From positions 96,598,083-96,662,082 of the forward strand of contig NW_023604861.1 of assembly GCF_014898055.3 (NCBI RefSeq): DNA of 64,000 nucleotides, in the 5' to 3' direction. Shown piece after piece: positions 12,932 to 24,859 of the stretch. The number at the start of each line of letters is the position of its first letter. The stretch's first letter is position 1. This DNA comes from Talpa occidentalis. Taxonomy: Eukaryota > Chordata > Mammalia > Eulipotyphla > Talpidae. The notes beneath the pieces were generated by a model, which saw only the letters and a program-made list of their open reading frames with translations, was not told the origin of the DNA and searched no databases. Position numbers and translations under genes: made by a program.

Positions 12932-15319
12932 GCTTCATGCAGTTAGTTGGTGCAGATCTAGCCTTGAAAATGTTTGTTTCCATTGAGTCACCCAGTTCTT
13001 TAAAGAAGTATTAGAGAAAATAGAAGAGCTAAATGCAAGATGATTCGTGAAAAAACATCGATCACTTCATGTCCAAATAAAGACAGGCAAATCTGTTGTT
13101 TTTAAACTATTATACAAACTTTGCCAATTTTGGTTAGGAAGATAAACTCAAAAATATGTAACATACAAAGCGGGGGGTGGAGGGGAGCAGAAGACAAAAT
13201 TGTATTTGCACTAGCATGTCAACCATTTAGAAAATGCATACACAAAAGGACAAGAGAAAATAACACAAAACAAACATTGGAGGGGCAGGATTATATTTAA
13301 TTTCTTTAGAATATAAACTTTCTGACATATGGTTGAACAATGAAAATTAAACTACATAAAATGACATCGAAACTTCAAGAAATGTTCTTGCTAAATGAAA
13401 ATAACAGAACACAAAATTCTGTTATATACATTAATGTCAATTATACATTAATTTTGTTTTAAATAAATCCCTTTTGGAGCCTCCTGGGTGGTGCAAGTGT
13501 TAAAGTCTCAATGCTATTAAGCTATTGCTAGCCACTGCAGCATGAGTTCTATCCCCCAGCCAGGGAGCTAACCCACATGGCACAGCAGACCTCTCCTGTC
13601 TCACTAGCTGCTCCCCTCAGCAGTGGGTTTCAGTAGATCTGCCTGTTCTGCTCCACACTCTGTCTCTAATGAATCCTCTCATCCCCACACCTCTGGCCTA
13701 CATCCCAGTTCTTGTATGCATAAGTAAATAAATCTAAAAAAAGTCACAGGACATTAAGGGACAAGCCCGTGGGCTGGGCACTGCCCACTGCAACCGCGCC
13801 TAGGTGTTAAGCACAGCATGGCCCTGCCCATGACGTCTGAGGCAGCCAATCAAGGGACAAGAGAGGCATCTGTTAGCCATGAGGGTAGCTCCAGGAGAAG
13901 GTGATGCCCACCAGCATCTTCTGCAGAGTGAATAAGAGTTCCCTGGGTATAGCATGTGAAGAGTTCCTGGCAAAGCAACTGCAGATATGAAAGGGAAAAG
14001 AGCTGTAATGACCTCAAGACTGTTGGGGGAAGAGCCCTTGATGAGGGTGGGAGACAGGAGCAAGGCTAGATCAGGACAGGCTCCTTTGTGCTTCTATGCC
14101 CCTGTCGGTAGTGGGAACCTGGCAGCATTTTCAGCAGGAGGAGGGTATGACACGTCTTATATTTAAAGCTGTCTTTGATGTTGGTGGGAGGATTGGCCAG
14201 TTGAGATAAGGGAAGGCTGCTGAGAATTTACTGCAAAGCCCAGGCAGGAGCTACTCAGTGCCTGAATAATGAAAATTAAACTACATAAAATGACATAGAA
14301 ACTTCAAGAAATGTTCTTGCTAAATGAAAGAGGGGAGGCCAGTCATTGGGTTAATCAGGATCTGGGGACTGGTTGACTAGAGGTGATCCTGGAATGGGAA
14401 GGAGATGCTAAGGAGCCCAAAGAGTATGCGGTCATCAACCCAGAGAAATGAAGGTGCTTGTTGGGTGAACATGAGTTAGGGACAGAGTTCTGGGTATGCA
14501 GACCCTCACTGGAAGCCACTAGTATCAGATATATTTCAGAACTCAATGTTTTCTGAATCTAGTAAATAGTGATTTACTGCATATATATGCATGATCACAC
14601 CCTGGGTGGGGTCAGAAGCAATAGCCCATGATCAAGCGCATTGACTTTCTTGCAGCCAACTCATGAATATTCATTCACATGAAGTGGGTCCATAAAGACC
14701 ATAAACAGTCACATGTCAGGGTTGATCAAGGTTTTCCACCAAATTCATTTGGAAAATCCTTTCAGTTTGGGGATTTAGAGTTGAAAGATAGATATTGCAT
14801 CAGAATCTATGTTAGCTAAAGACCCAGCAGCAGGAGAGCCCTTCAGGAGAGATAGGGCCAGCAGAGAGCTGAAAACAGCCCTAGGGACAGGGATAGAGAC
14901 AAAGGGGGAGCAGTCAGATTCCCCAGAGAGAAGTAGAAGAAAGGGTTGTCCCAGGCAGGAATCCTAGAAGGAACGAGGAAACTGTGAGCAGGGTGGGGCT
15001 GCAGAAATGTCAAGTAAGAGAAGGTCCAAAAGTTCCGGGCACTTGGCAACAGGCAGGTCACAGGAGACCTTGCCTAGTGAGACACCAGTGTGAAGATGGG
15101 GTGTCAGGCAAGTGGAAGCAAAAGACAGGGAAGCAAAAGGAACAGAGCATCAAAGCCTCCCCTTGCAGAGTCCTGGCCAAAAGCAGAAATGAGATTGGGC
15201 AGCAGCAGCCAGACTGTGAGCATGAAACAAGGCAGGGGTGCTGCACCAGGGTCTCAAATGAGTGACAATGAGGGCGAAGGAGGGAATGTGGGCTAAAGAG
15301 ACAATGAGCACCCACCGAA
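12932..15319. other. Intergenic, one SINE, otherwise unrecognised
   Basis: Apart from the SINE at 13476-13742, no gene or named repeat is seen. A ~50-bp block (AATGAAAATTAAACTACATA and following) occurs twice, at about 13338 and 14267, nearly identical. Confidence 0.5.
13476..13742 (+). mobile_element. SINE (CTATTAAGC head type)
   Basis: Full-length, diverged copy, tail AAGTAAATAAATC. Confidence 0.83.
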
Positions 15320-15545
15320 AGCCATGTACAAGAATGTTGGTGGCATTTTTATTCATAAGAATCCTTAATTGGGAACAGCCCAATGTCCATGAGCTCTGGA
15401 ATGGATGAATAAATAGTGACTCACCCTTCGAAAGAATGAGCAATGAGCTATACTACCTACAATAACGTGGGTGAATATTACAGACATAATAATAAGCGTA
15501 AGGATTAGTGTACTTTACTGCATAACATTACACCAAAAAAAAATT
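15320..15545 (+). mobile_element. Ancient L1 ORF2 fragment
   Basis: Block 'attgggaacagcccaatgtcc' followed by 'aatggatgaataaatagtg' is the typical L1 ORF2 C-terminal word order, degraded. Confidence 0.5.
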
Positions 15546-15750
15546 AAGATGGAATTTAAGGTTTCAGATGTGGAGCTTTCTGGGGGTGACAAGGTTGAGT
15601 GCCACCTTGCCCTGTGGGGCTGCAGATCTCAGGAGGGTGAGGAGTTTGGGAAGGGAGGAAGTTATGTGCTCCAAGGACACAGAAGTCACTCAGCGGGGTT
15701 CATGGATGATCACAAAACAGCTATGAAAAACTATTTTTGAAAGAGATGGT

Positions 15751-16009
15751 GGCCTCCCTGGTGGCGCGGGGGTTAAAGACACAGCACTGTCAAGCTACTG
15801 CCAGCGACTACGGGCTGGGGAGCTGACCCACATGGCACAGCAAACCTCTCCTGTCTGGCCCACTGTTCCCCCTAGCAGTGTATTTCAGTCAATCTGCCTG
15901 TTCTGCTCCCTACTCTGTCTCTGGTGAATCCTCTCACGCCCGCACCTCTGGCCTAAACACTAGTTCTTGTATGCATAAATAAATAAATCTTAAAAAAAAC
16001 AAACAAAAA
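15751..16009 (+). mobile_element. SINE, B-box region deleted
   Basis: Full-length copy lacking a few bases around the B box; duplication AGATGGT on both sides. Confidence 0.83.
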
Positions 16010-16899
16010 GTAGATGGTGCTGTACTAGTGGTTGATTCACAGCCTCTCTTCTAATGAGCCTGGCAGTCCCAGCTGACTGTCCCCAATTCTGCCCCCCAAA
16101 TTCATTGCAATTCCCACTGGGCAACATATTGGACAATGTCCACCCTCCCATCACCTTCACTGACACAGGCTGGGTGAAGGCAGCCTGGATAAAAATGTTA
16201 GTGAAACCATATAAGGAGCATGGGCCTCGCTGGCCCCACATTCAAGGCCCTGTAGGGTGAGGTTGGTTTTGCCCAGTTCCTTTTTCCTTTGAAATGAGTT
16301 CCCTCCCAGGAGACTTCCGGCTCCCATGAAAACGAGACTTCTGAGAATTCTCTCTCACCCCATCTGCTCAGCAGTCACTAGGGATGAGACACAGGACACA
16401 CCAGGAAGGCCTCAGGGAAAAATGAACAAAAACCTCCTGACATAACCACTGCTCGCACCCAAAATGACAGTTCATTCTTAATTATTTAATTAAAATATGC
16501 TGATAAAATTAACCAATAATTTAGTTGTGGTTAAAATGTTTATTTCATGAAAAAAAAAATTCATGAGTCTGAATTTTCTGTTCACAAAAATAGCTATATG
16601 TCTACATTAATTTTTAAAGATATGCTAAAGAGGAATAAGGATAATCGCATCAGATCCTCAAATTCAGACTGAGCTGCATGCAGGCAGAAGAAGGGCGCCT
16701 GCCTGTGAGGCCCGAGCCCCAGCCAGGCATCCCCCTCTGGGGTTCTGGGCAGCACCAGCCCAGCTCCATGCAGAGATTCTAGGTCAGCAGAAGAGTGACC
16801 TAATTAAACACTCAGGCTTATTCTTAGACAAGGAGCCCCAATTAGGGCCCCTGGACAACCACAGCACAAAAGCACAGTATTAGAGGGGACTGGAGTCGT

Positions 16900-17800
16900 T
16901 CTTATTTTTAAATAGCAGTTTCTTACTTCTGATTATAAAAGTAGTACATGTTCATCATAGACAGACGTTTTGGAAATACAGGTAAGACACAGAAAAGAAA
17001 AGGCTACCCAGCAATAACCACTATTTTTGCTTATTTCCTCACCATCTTTTTTTATGCATATTTACATGTTTGACACTCAGAGAGGAAATGCTTAGTCACA
17101 TAATGTAAGTGAAAAAAGATACAAAATTATAAACAGTATGATCCCAATTCTCTTATGTAAGTTAGGATTGTCATATGAATATAGTGCTGTATTCTGTTTA
17201 TTACACTTAGTATTAAAACACAGACATCTCCCCCATGTCATTACATCTCTACTACTTAATTTTCTTTAAGATTTATTTATTTATGCCTATAAGAACTGGG
17301 GTGTAGGCCAGAGGCGCTGGCGGTGAAAGGATTCACCAGAGACAGAGGGGAACAGAACAGGCAGAATAACTGAAATACACTGCTGAGGGGAGCAGCAGGC
17401 GAGACCAAGAGGTCTGTGGCGCCATGTGGGTTAGCTCCCTGGCCAGCTGGGATTGAACTCATGCTGCCCTGCTATAGTGGCTAGCCATAGCTTGATAGTG
17501 CTGTGTCTTTAACCCTTGCACCACCAGGGAGGCCCCCAACAATTTAATTTTTAATAGCTGCTTAGCACCCATTGTGTAGAATGATATATAGACTACTCCC
17601 CTGCAATGAGGACTTTCAGTTGTTTCTTACTTCTCAAGTCATTCTACAATGAACCTCCCTGTAGATCTCTAACTATTTTCTTGAGCTAGATTTCTAGGAG
17701 TCACCAGTATTTAGGACTCTGGTTATACATTGCCAAACAGCTCTCTGAACATTCACAGCAACAGCACTATCACCAACAAATTATGGGATTGTAGTGCTGG
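16900..17800 (+). mobile_element. Ancient L1-type 3' UTR remnant, split by a SINE
   Basis: AT-rich sequence with 'aaaagtagtacatgttcat', 'ataaccactatttttgc' and later 'acattgccaaacagctctc' resembles old mammalian L1 3' ends. Family not certain. Confidence 0.35.
17267..17535 (-). mobile_element. SINE, minus strand
   Basis: Reverse copy from AAGATTTATTTATTTATGCC to CACCAGGGAGGCC, inserted in ancient L1-like sequence. Confidence 0.86.
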
Positions 17801-19919
17801 TGGCATATCTTGATTCTTGTAATAACAACCAGAACTTTTTTTATCAATTCATGGTAGAGCAAGATCAAACACAAAGACCGCTGTTAGCAAGTAACCAGTT
17901 CCACGCTGTCATCTGGGACTCTGTGTCTAAGAACAGCCCTGCAGTTTCCCAACATTAATCAGCTTCCTCAAGGTTAGGCCGCTATAACAACCAATCCTAG
18001 AGCATCAGGGGCCAACAAGAAGCAAGGTTCCCTCTCACCTGCATTACTCATACGATGTGAGTCAAACGTGGCTCTATTCCAGATGTCTTCTAGCTCTGGG
18101 ACGCAGAATGAAGGGATGACCCTTGTCTCCACTCTCCTGGGCAGGGACAAAGAAAGTAGAAGCCCAGTCTGGCTCTTGCACTTATACCTGGGACATGACA
18201 GGTGTCATTCTCACTGACACTTACTTGCCCCAGGAGGTCAAGTGGCCGAGTGCCTATGAGGGGAGAGAGTGCCCTCCTGCACAGGGACACACCACAGGTC
18301 ACATGGGGTATAAAATCTTCTACTGAATTGATAGAAAATGCCTGGGAACAAGAACATAATCAGCTTTATAAAAAACTACAGCGTGAGCCCTCAGAAACTC
18401 TGCTTAGTTAGATTCCTCCTCACTACCTGAGACTGAACCTGATATCTGGAACCTTCCTCATCCTGGAAACCCCCATGGCCTTGAAGCCTTCCCCAGTGGC
18501 TGGTGAAAGGAGTCTCCTAGATATGACTTTTGTGCAAATATAAGGAAAGATGTGTGTGTGTGTGTGTGTGTGTGTGTAGCGATATATTTATAAGTTGCTT
18601 CATTTAAAATAATGAAAATATATTGTTAAACCTGAGAAAGGCAAATGAAAAGCTTTAAATATGAAAGCTACCATTTATTTTTAAAAGGAGGCAAATACAT
18701 GCACATCATACATATAATTCATGACTATGTATGCATAAATTAATTTCAAAAATTCAATAAGAGGCTGGTAACGGTGGTTATTTTAGGAAAGTGAAATAAG
18801 GAATTGACGGTGGAGGAGAAAGTCTCGCTTTTCACTTTTCCTCTTTTTTCACAGTTTGAATTTTTTCATTTTTTTTATTGCCTTCCATCCCCCCTAACTT
18901 TTTTAATTAAAAACTGTCTTTTCTCAATCCTTTCTCACTCTCGCCACACATTGCTCCCCCCTTGGGACATGCCCTCATTCCCATTCCTAGAGCCTTAGGA
19001 GCAGAGTTTGCAGAAAGCACTGGAGACCGAAGAAGAACAAATTGCAACAGTTACAAAGAAAAAAAGTCCACACTCCAGCAAGCCAGGCCATCACAGTGGT
19101 CCTGCAAATCACCTGGGCTATGGCCCGCCAGATAAGCCCTTCTAGGAGGGGAGAGCAGAAGACAGGGCTGAACGCCTCTTGCCTGAGTCAGGAGTCTTGC
19201 TCTTCTAAGGGAGGTGGAGAAGCAAAAGAGACAGCAAAAACAGCAACCACAGGAAGCTAGTGGTGCCCCAAGATGGGGCTCTCTAAAGACAGGGTTACCT
19301 TTTTGCCACTGGCTGCTGACACCCCTTCTTTGTCTCCTTTACATCCCCATGTCAGCTACAAATCGTCAGATAAGCCTCCGATACCCCAGTGCTTGGAGTG
19401 AACACCCCTTTGGAGAAGCCATCTGACTGCATAGGCTCAGACAGCATCCTTGGGAACAGGAGTGGAAGTCAGGGATAACACGAGAACATATCCCTAGAGA
19501 AATGGATGGCATCCTGGGGAGGGCACAGGATTTGGAATCGAAACCAAGTTTGTGTATACACAGCATGAAGCTCACACGATCACTAGCAAAGGGTTATACC
19601 AGCAAAGGTGCAGAATGAAGACCGTCCCCGGTGGTAAAGATGGGCCACACCAGCAGGAACATAGCGCTGGGATTGTCAGGTGAGGCTAACATTCTTAGAG
19701 GTCTTCTCCCCACCCCAGTAAGACCCAAAAGGATCTGGAAAATCACATTTATGTAGCACACTGTATCAAGGATTTACTAATCTGGGATATTTTGCTTGAT
19801 TGTCTGCTAAACTCTTGGTGCAGGAGCAAATCCAGATGCACCAGGGAAAGCTCCCAGACTCCTTGGTATGTTCCACAGAATCTGAGATCAACAAAGTGTT
19901 ATTAAGTTTCCATAGGGCA
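17801..19919. other. Intergenic, nothing recognised
   Basis: Mixed unique-looking DNA with one (TG)n; short ORFs here have no domain-like composition. Confidence 0.5.
18551..18577. repeat. (TG)n microsatellite
   Basis: Thirteen TG units. Confidence 0.93.
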
Positions 19920-20195
19920 GGGCCTCCCCAGTGGCGCAGTGGGTTGAGCACTGTGAAGCTGTCCACAGCCTCCGCAATGCCGGTTCGATTCCTGGCCCGC
20001 CAGGGAGAATCCCACATGGAGGGGCAGACCTCTCCTGTCTCGCCTGCTGCTCCCCTCAGCAGTGGATTTCGTCAGTCTGCCTGTTCTGTTCCCCACTCTG
20101 TCTCTGGTGAATCCTCTCACCTTCCCACGGCTCTGGCCTATAACCCAGCTGTTGTATAAATAAAAAATAAATCTTTTTTTAAAAAAAAAAAAAAA
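19920..20195 (+). mobile_element. SINE
   Basis: GAGCACTGTGAAGCTGTCC head type with a short head deletion; imperfect flank duplication around TTYYATAG. Confidence 0.85.
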
Positions 20196-20509
20196 GGTTC
20201 TATAGAGCAACGGTGACATGGTTACATGAGTTTGGGAAATACTGAAATAAACAGGATTTTATTCTCAGAGCTTTAATTTTTTGACTGCATCATGAGCCCC
20301 CACAAGGGGAATACCAAGTTTCTGAAACTCCTTTTACCATGAACTCTTATTTCAGAACAGTCTTCCAAATCAACATTCCAAAGAACAACACATCTTAATA
20401 TCATTTCACCCAGAAATGTTTCACATATTATTAAAAAAAAAAAAAAAGAATAGACTTTTTAGAATAGTTTTAGGTTGACAGCAAGATTGAGCAGAAAATA
20501 TAATCCCCA

Positions 20510-20805
20510 GCCTCCCTGGCAGTGCAGGGGTTAAAGTCTCAGGGCTATCAAGCTATCGCCAGCCACTGCAGCATGAATTTGATCCGTGGCCAGAGAGCTA
20601 ACCCACATGGTGCAGCAGACCTCTCCTGTCTTGCCTGCTGCTCCCCTCAGCAGTGTATTTCAGTACATCCTCTTCTGCTCTCCACTCTGTCTCTGGTGAA
20701 ATCTCTCACCCCCTGCACCTCTGGCCTGCACACCAGTTCTTGTATGCATAAATAAAATAAAAAAAAAGCAGAAGCAAAAAATTTGTGAAAATAAATCTTT
20801 AGAAA
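20510..20805 (+). mobile_element. SINE, first of a same-site pair
   Basis: TCTCAGGGCTATCAAGC head type, with a complex A-rich tail. Flank AAAATATAATCCCC left and AAAATACAATCCCC right, the latter also being the left flank of the next SINE. Confidence 0.85.
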
Positions 20806-20822
20806 GAAAATACAATCCCCCT

Positions 20823-21100
20823 GGGCCTCCCCTGGTGGTGCAGGCAGTTGAGCACAGCTCTGTGAAGCTGTCCACAGCCTCTGCAGTGCCGGTTCTATCC
20901 CGGCCAGCCCACAAGGGTCCCACATGGCGCAGCAGACCTCTCCTGTCGCGCCCGCTGCTCCCTTCAGCAGTGTATTTCAGTCAGTCTGCCTGTTCTGTTT
21001 CCTACTCTGTCTCTGGTGAATCCTCTCACTCTCCCATGCATCTGGCCTGAACCCCGGTTCTTGCATAAAGAAATAAATCTTTAAAAAAAAAAAAAGAAAC
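20823..21100 (+). mobile_element. SINE, second of a same-site pair
   Basis: GAGCACAGCTCTGTGAAGC head type; right flank ATACAATCCCC repeats the target of the previous copy. Confidence 0.85.
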
Positions 21101-21422
21101 AAAGAATATACAATCCCCATATTCCCCTTCTCCCTGCATACTCACTCTCACCATTTACCAAATAATCAAAGTCACTACCACAGACCCCAGATGCATGGAG
21201 AAAGGTACATCACTCTGTGTTATTCCTCCCCCAAATCCGTATCTTTATTTCAATCACAAGAAAACATAGAGCAGACTCAAATTGAGGGATATTCTACAAA
21301 ATACCTGAACATTGCCATTAAAAATTGTCAAGTCCTGAAAGACAAGAAAAGACTGAGAAACTGTCATAAGTGAGAGAAGGCTAAGAAGGTATGGCCACTC
21401 AGCAACAAAAAATAGACAAACA

Positions 21423-21693
21423 GGGCCTCCCTGATGACGCAACGGGTTAAAACAAAACCTATGAAGCTATCCGCAGCCACTGCAGAACGACTTCAATCGC
21501 CGGCCAGGGAGCAACCCACATGGCGCAACAGACCTCTCCTGACTCTCCCGCTGCTTCCCACAGCAGTGGATTTCACTAGATCTGCCTGTTCTGTTCCAAT
21601 CTGTCTCTGGTGAATCCTCTCACCCCCCACACCTCTGGCCTGTACCCCAGTTCTTGTATGCATAAATAAATAAATCTTTAAAAACAACAACAA
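21423..21693 (+). mobile_element. SINE in an L1 3' end
   Basis: AAACCTATGAAGC head type. The L1 ORF2-like sequence continues on both sides (CAAAAAATAGACAAAC / AACAACCTGATC). Confidence 0.84.
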
Positions 21694-22422
21694 AACAAAC
21701 AACCTGATCAAAAAATGGCAAAGGATCTGAGTAGCCATTTCTGCTAAGAAGACCACTCACCAACAAGGACATGAAAATGTTCATTATCATTTATTATCAA
21801 GGAAATGCAAATCAAAACCACAGTGAGACATCATCTCACTACTGTGAGGATGTTCTATATTAAAACAAAACAAAACAAAACAAGAAGTAACCAGTATTGG
21901 TGAGGATGTGGAGAAAAAAGTGGCCCTAGTAACTGTTGGGGCAACCACATTGGAAAACAGAACAGAAGTTTCTCAAAATATTAAAGATAGAACTACCATA
22001 GAAGCCAGCAATTCCACTTCCAGGTATCTATCCAAAGAACATGAAAACACTAATCCAAAAAGAGATATATGCCTCATATGTTCATCACATTATTCACAGC
22101 CAAGATATGGAAACAACATAAGTCCTGGTAGTGGATGAATGGATAGAGAGAGGACATGGCATATATATACACACTAGAATGCTGCTCACCTTAAAAAAAA
22201 ATAAAAGAAAGAAAGAAAGAAATCTTGTCATTTGCAATAACACGGGTGGACGTTGAGTGTATGAGTCAAAAAAGTCAAATAGAGAAAGACAAATATCATG
22301 ATTTCAGTCGTATGTGAAATATAAAGAAAAAAGCAAATGAAGAGGCAAAACAAAAATAAATCCTTATATTCTGACAACTGAATGTCTGTTGACAGAGGGG
22401 AAGGGGCGTGGGTAGGAGAAAC

Positions 22423-23020
22423 TAACAGGGTGTCCCCAGGAAAGGGGGAGGTTCCAGGTTTCCTGCCCCACCCAGGGGAGGGTGGAGCTGAGCAGGGAGA
22501 GAAGAAGCTGCAGAGGAGACTGAGGAAGGAAGGGAGCAGGATGGAGCCAGAAGGAGACCTGGAGGAGGCACATGGAGCCGAGAGACATGTGAAGAAACTG
22601 CGCTTGCCTTTTGGTGGTAGACTGGTTGACACAGATGTGGTGAGAGACCTGTGGGGAGGTGACAATGGCAGTTTTTGTCTTGATTTTGATTTTGCTCTTT
22701 TCCCTCCAGACTTGTCTGGTTGTTTCTGATCCTTTTCTGTGGGTCCCCACTGGAAGATGCTTTAGACTTGTGGCAGGCTTTGGGGCCTTGCTCTGGGCCA
22801 ATCCCATTTGGATGGAGTTTTACCCACGAGGAGACGGGTAACTTTGGGTTCTTGATTTAGAAACTATATGCTTTGTCTTTTCTGTATTGTTCACTAATTG
22901 TATTAAAGTTCCTTCCCACTAAAGTCTCATTTGTTTTGTGTTGATGTGGCGGATGGCAGAAACTATTTAGAGTAGGCAGGTTTGGGGGGTCTGGGGTGCC
23001 CCTCTCCCTGCCCTGCAATA
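22423..23020 (+). mobile_element. LTR A copy 1 (solo LTR, ~598 bp)
   Basis: First of five ~590-bp copies sharing one sequence, inserted in an L1 3' end. The 5' terminus is slightly eroded (TAACAGGG for TGTTACAGGG) and the 3' end is CCCTGCAATA. Flanked by AAAC on both sides (22419-22422, 23021-23024), a 4-bp duplication typical of class I-type retroviral integration. Carries a 58-codon ORF at 22665-22841, a splice-acceptor-like tract (CTCTTTTCCCTCCAG) and ATTAAA near the 3' end. No internal retroviral region adjoins it. Confidence 0.85.
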
Positions 23021-23894
23021 AAACCAGGAGAGGGACTCTATCGGTGGTGGATGGAAACTAGACCTCAGTGGTGAGAGTGGTGTGTGTACACAGTGGTTGA
23101 GGTACAAAGTTGTACTCCTGAAACGTACACAGGGTTGTAAACCAATGTCACCTCAATAAAGCAAGAAATAAAAGAAACATGTTATAAAATAAAGATAAAA
23201 ATACACTTACGTATCATCTAGTACCCAAAATTATCATTATTTATATTTTGTGATGTTTCCCTCATCCTTTGTATAATTTACACATGTAAAGTCGAAATGT
23301 ACTGTATATATTTTTCAGACTTTGTATTCTTTAAAACTATACCATGAACAACTTAGTCTATTAAATTAAATAGATGGCAAAATATTTCACCATATAAATG
23401 TAATGAATTTGATCATTATCCCCTTGGTGAGGTTATTTCAACAATATTATATGATAAACAGCATTTTAACTAAAAAGATGCAACAACTAAATGCAAAAAT
23501 GTGACTCTGGATGGTTCCTGGAAAAGATAAAGAACTTTAGGTGAAACTAGGAAAATCCAAATGAAAGTGATTTATTAACTACACTCAGTCAATATTAATT
23601 TTCTGGTTTCTGTAATTATACTATGATTATGAAAGAAGTTAGCATAAGAGAAAGCTGGAGAAAGTGTATAAAAGAACTCTCTGTACTAACTTTGTAATTC
23701 TCCTTTAAGTTCAAAATTTTAATGAAATTTACAGCAATGACAAAAAAAAAGCAATGATGAAACAACCACATGCTAAACGAAAGGACATGACAAACTGCAG
23801 GATGATTTGCAATTCCTCTCATAAAGGTCAAATCTCCCTACTATGTAAAGAGCTTCTAGAGGGATATAATTAAACCAGTAGGAGAAAAGTGAAC

Positions 23895-24420
23895 AAGCAA
23901 TTTAAAGGAAAGAAATACAAATGGCTCTTAAGTGTGTAAAAAAAAGATCATCAAACTGACTCACAAGAGAAGTGCAAATTAAAAGTACAGATACCAATTT
24001 TCACCTGTAAGATAGGGAAAATCCTACAAGTTGTTAAGACATCCTGTTGAGGAGGCTGTGGAAGGAGAGGAACTTTCTCACATTCTTTGCAATCATGTAA
24101 ATTGGCGCAACCCCTTTGGGAAGGCAATTTGTTAGCAGCCACCAAAACTAAGGTAAATCCTTAGTAAAGGATTTTTTACAACATACAGTAAATCCTTTAC
24201 AAGGATCACAAAACCCAGTTTTACTTTTTCACTCCATGTTGATCTGTGCCCAATCAAAACAGCTAAATATGTTCATTGCAACACTGTTTAAAATAGTAAA
24301 ATAAATAGTATACACTCATCACTAGAGGGTTGGTTAAATAAATAAAGCCCCTGCATTATGGAGTATCTTCCATATAAGCAACTATGAAAGAGAAAGAGCC
24401 CCCCCCACCATCTACTCAAA
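23895..24420 (+). mobile_element. Ancient L1 3' fragment
   Basis: Degraded ORF2-like order: 'agaagtgcaaattaaaa', 'ttgggaaggcaatttg', 'ttcattgcaacactgttt', 'gggttggttaaataaat', 'atggagtatc'. No usable frame. Confidence 0.5.
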
Positions 24421-24859
24421 AGGAAAGATCTCACAGGTATAGCAGAGTGGAAGAGGTTACATAACACCCAGTGTGCTGCATCCTGTGTAAAACAGCAGAG
24501 AATGAGAGTCTATATTCATCTTTGCTTGTATTCGCATAAAGAATATGTAAGAAACTAAAAACAGGGCTTCAAAGGCTAGGGAAGGTGATTGGAACAAGAG
24601 ATGAGGAAAGGGAAAGAGAAACTTGTCAACCGCTGACCTGTTCATACGTATGGGCTGTGAGGCTCTCAAAAGTATTATGTTTTTTTTTTAATTAAACTTA
24701 AAACAACAGAGAAATTACCATATAAAATGTGATCACAACCAAAACCAAAATTACTCCCTGAGCACAACAGTTATTCCTTAGAATAATAGATGTATTTTTA
24801 ACTTAAAATTGACAAAACCAAAACCACACAAAAGACACAAAAAGGTCAAGATAATTTAA

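Larger units (their letters stand above)
21390..23175 (+). mobile_element. Older L1 LINE 3' end, split by a SINE and LTR A copy 1
   Basis: ORF2-like DNA (GAGACATCATCTCACTACTG, AGCAATTCCACTTCCAGG, 'ggatgaatggata' block) at 21697-22380. The L1 3' end resumes after LTR A (23025-23175) with AAACGTACACAGGGTTG and AATAAAG. Frame is destroyed. Confidence 0.7.
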
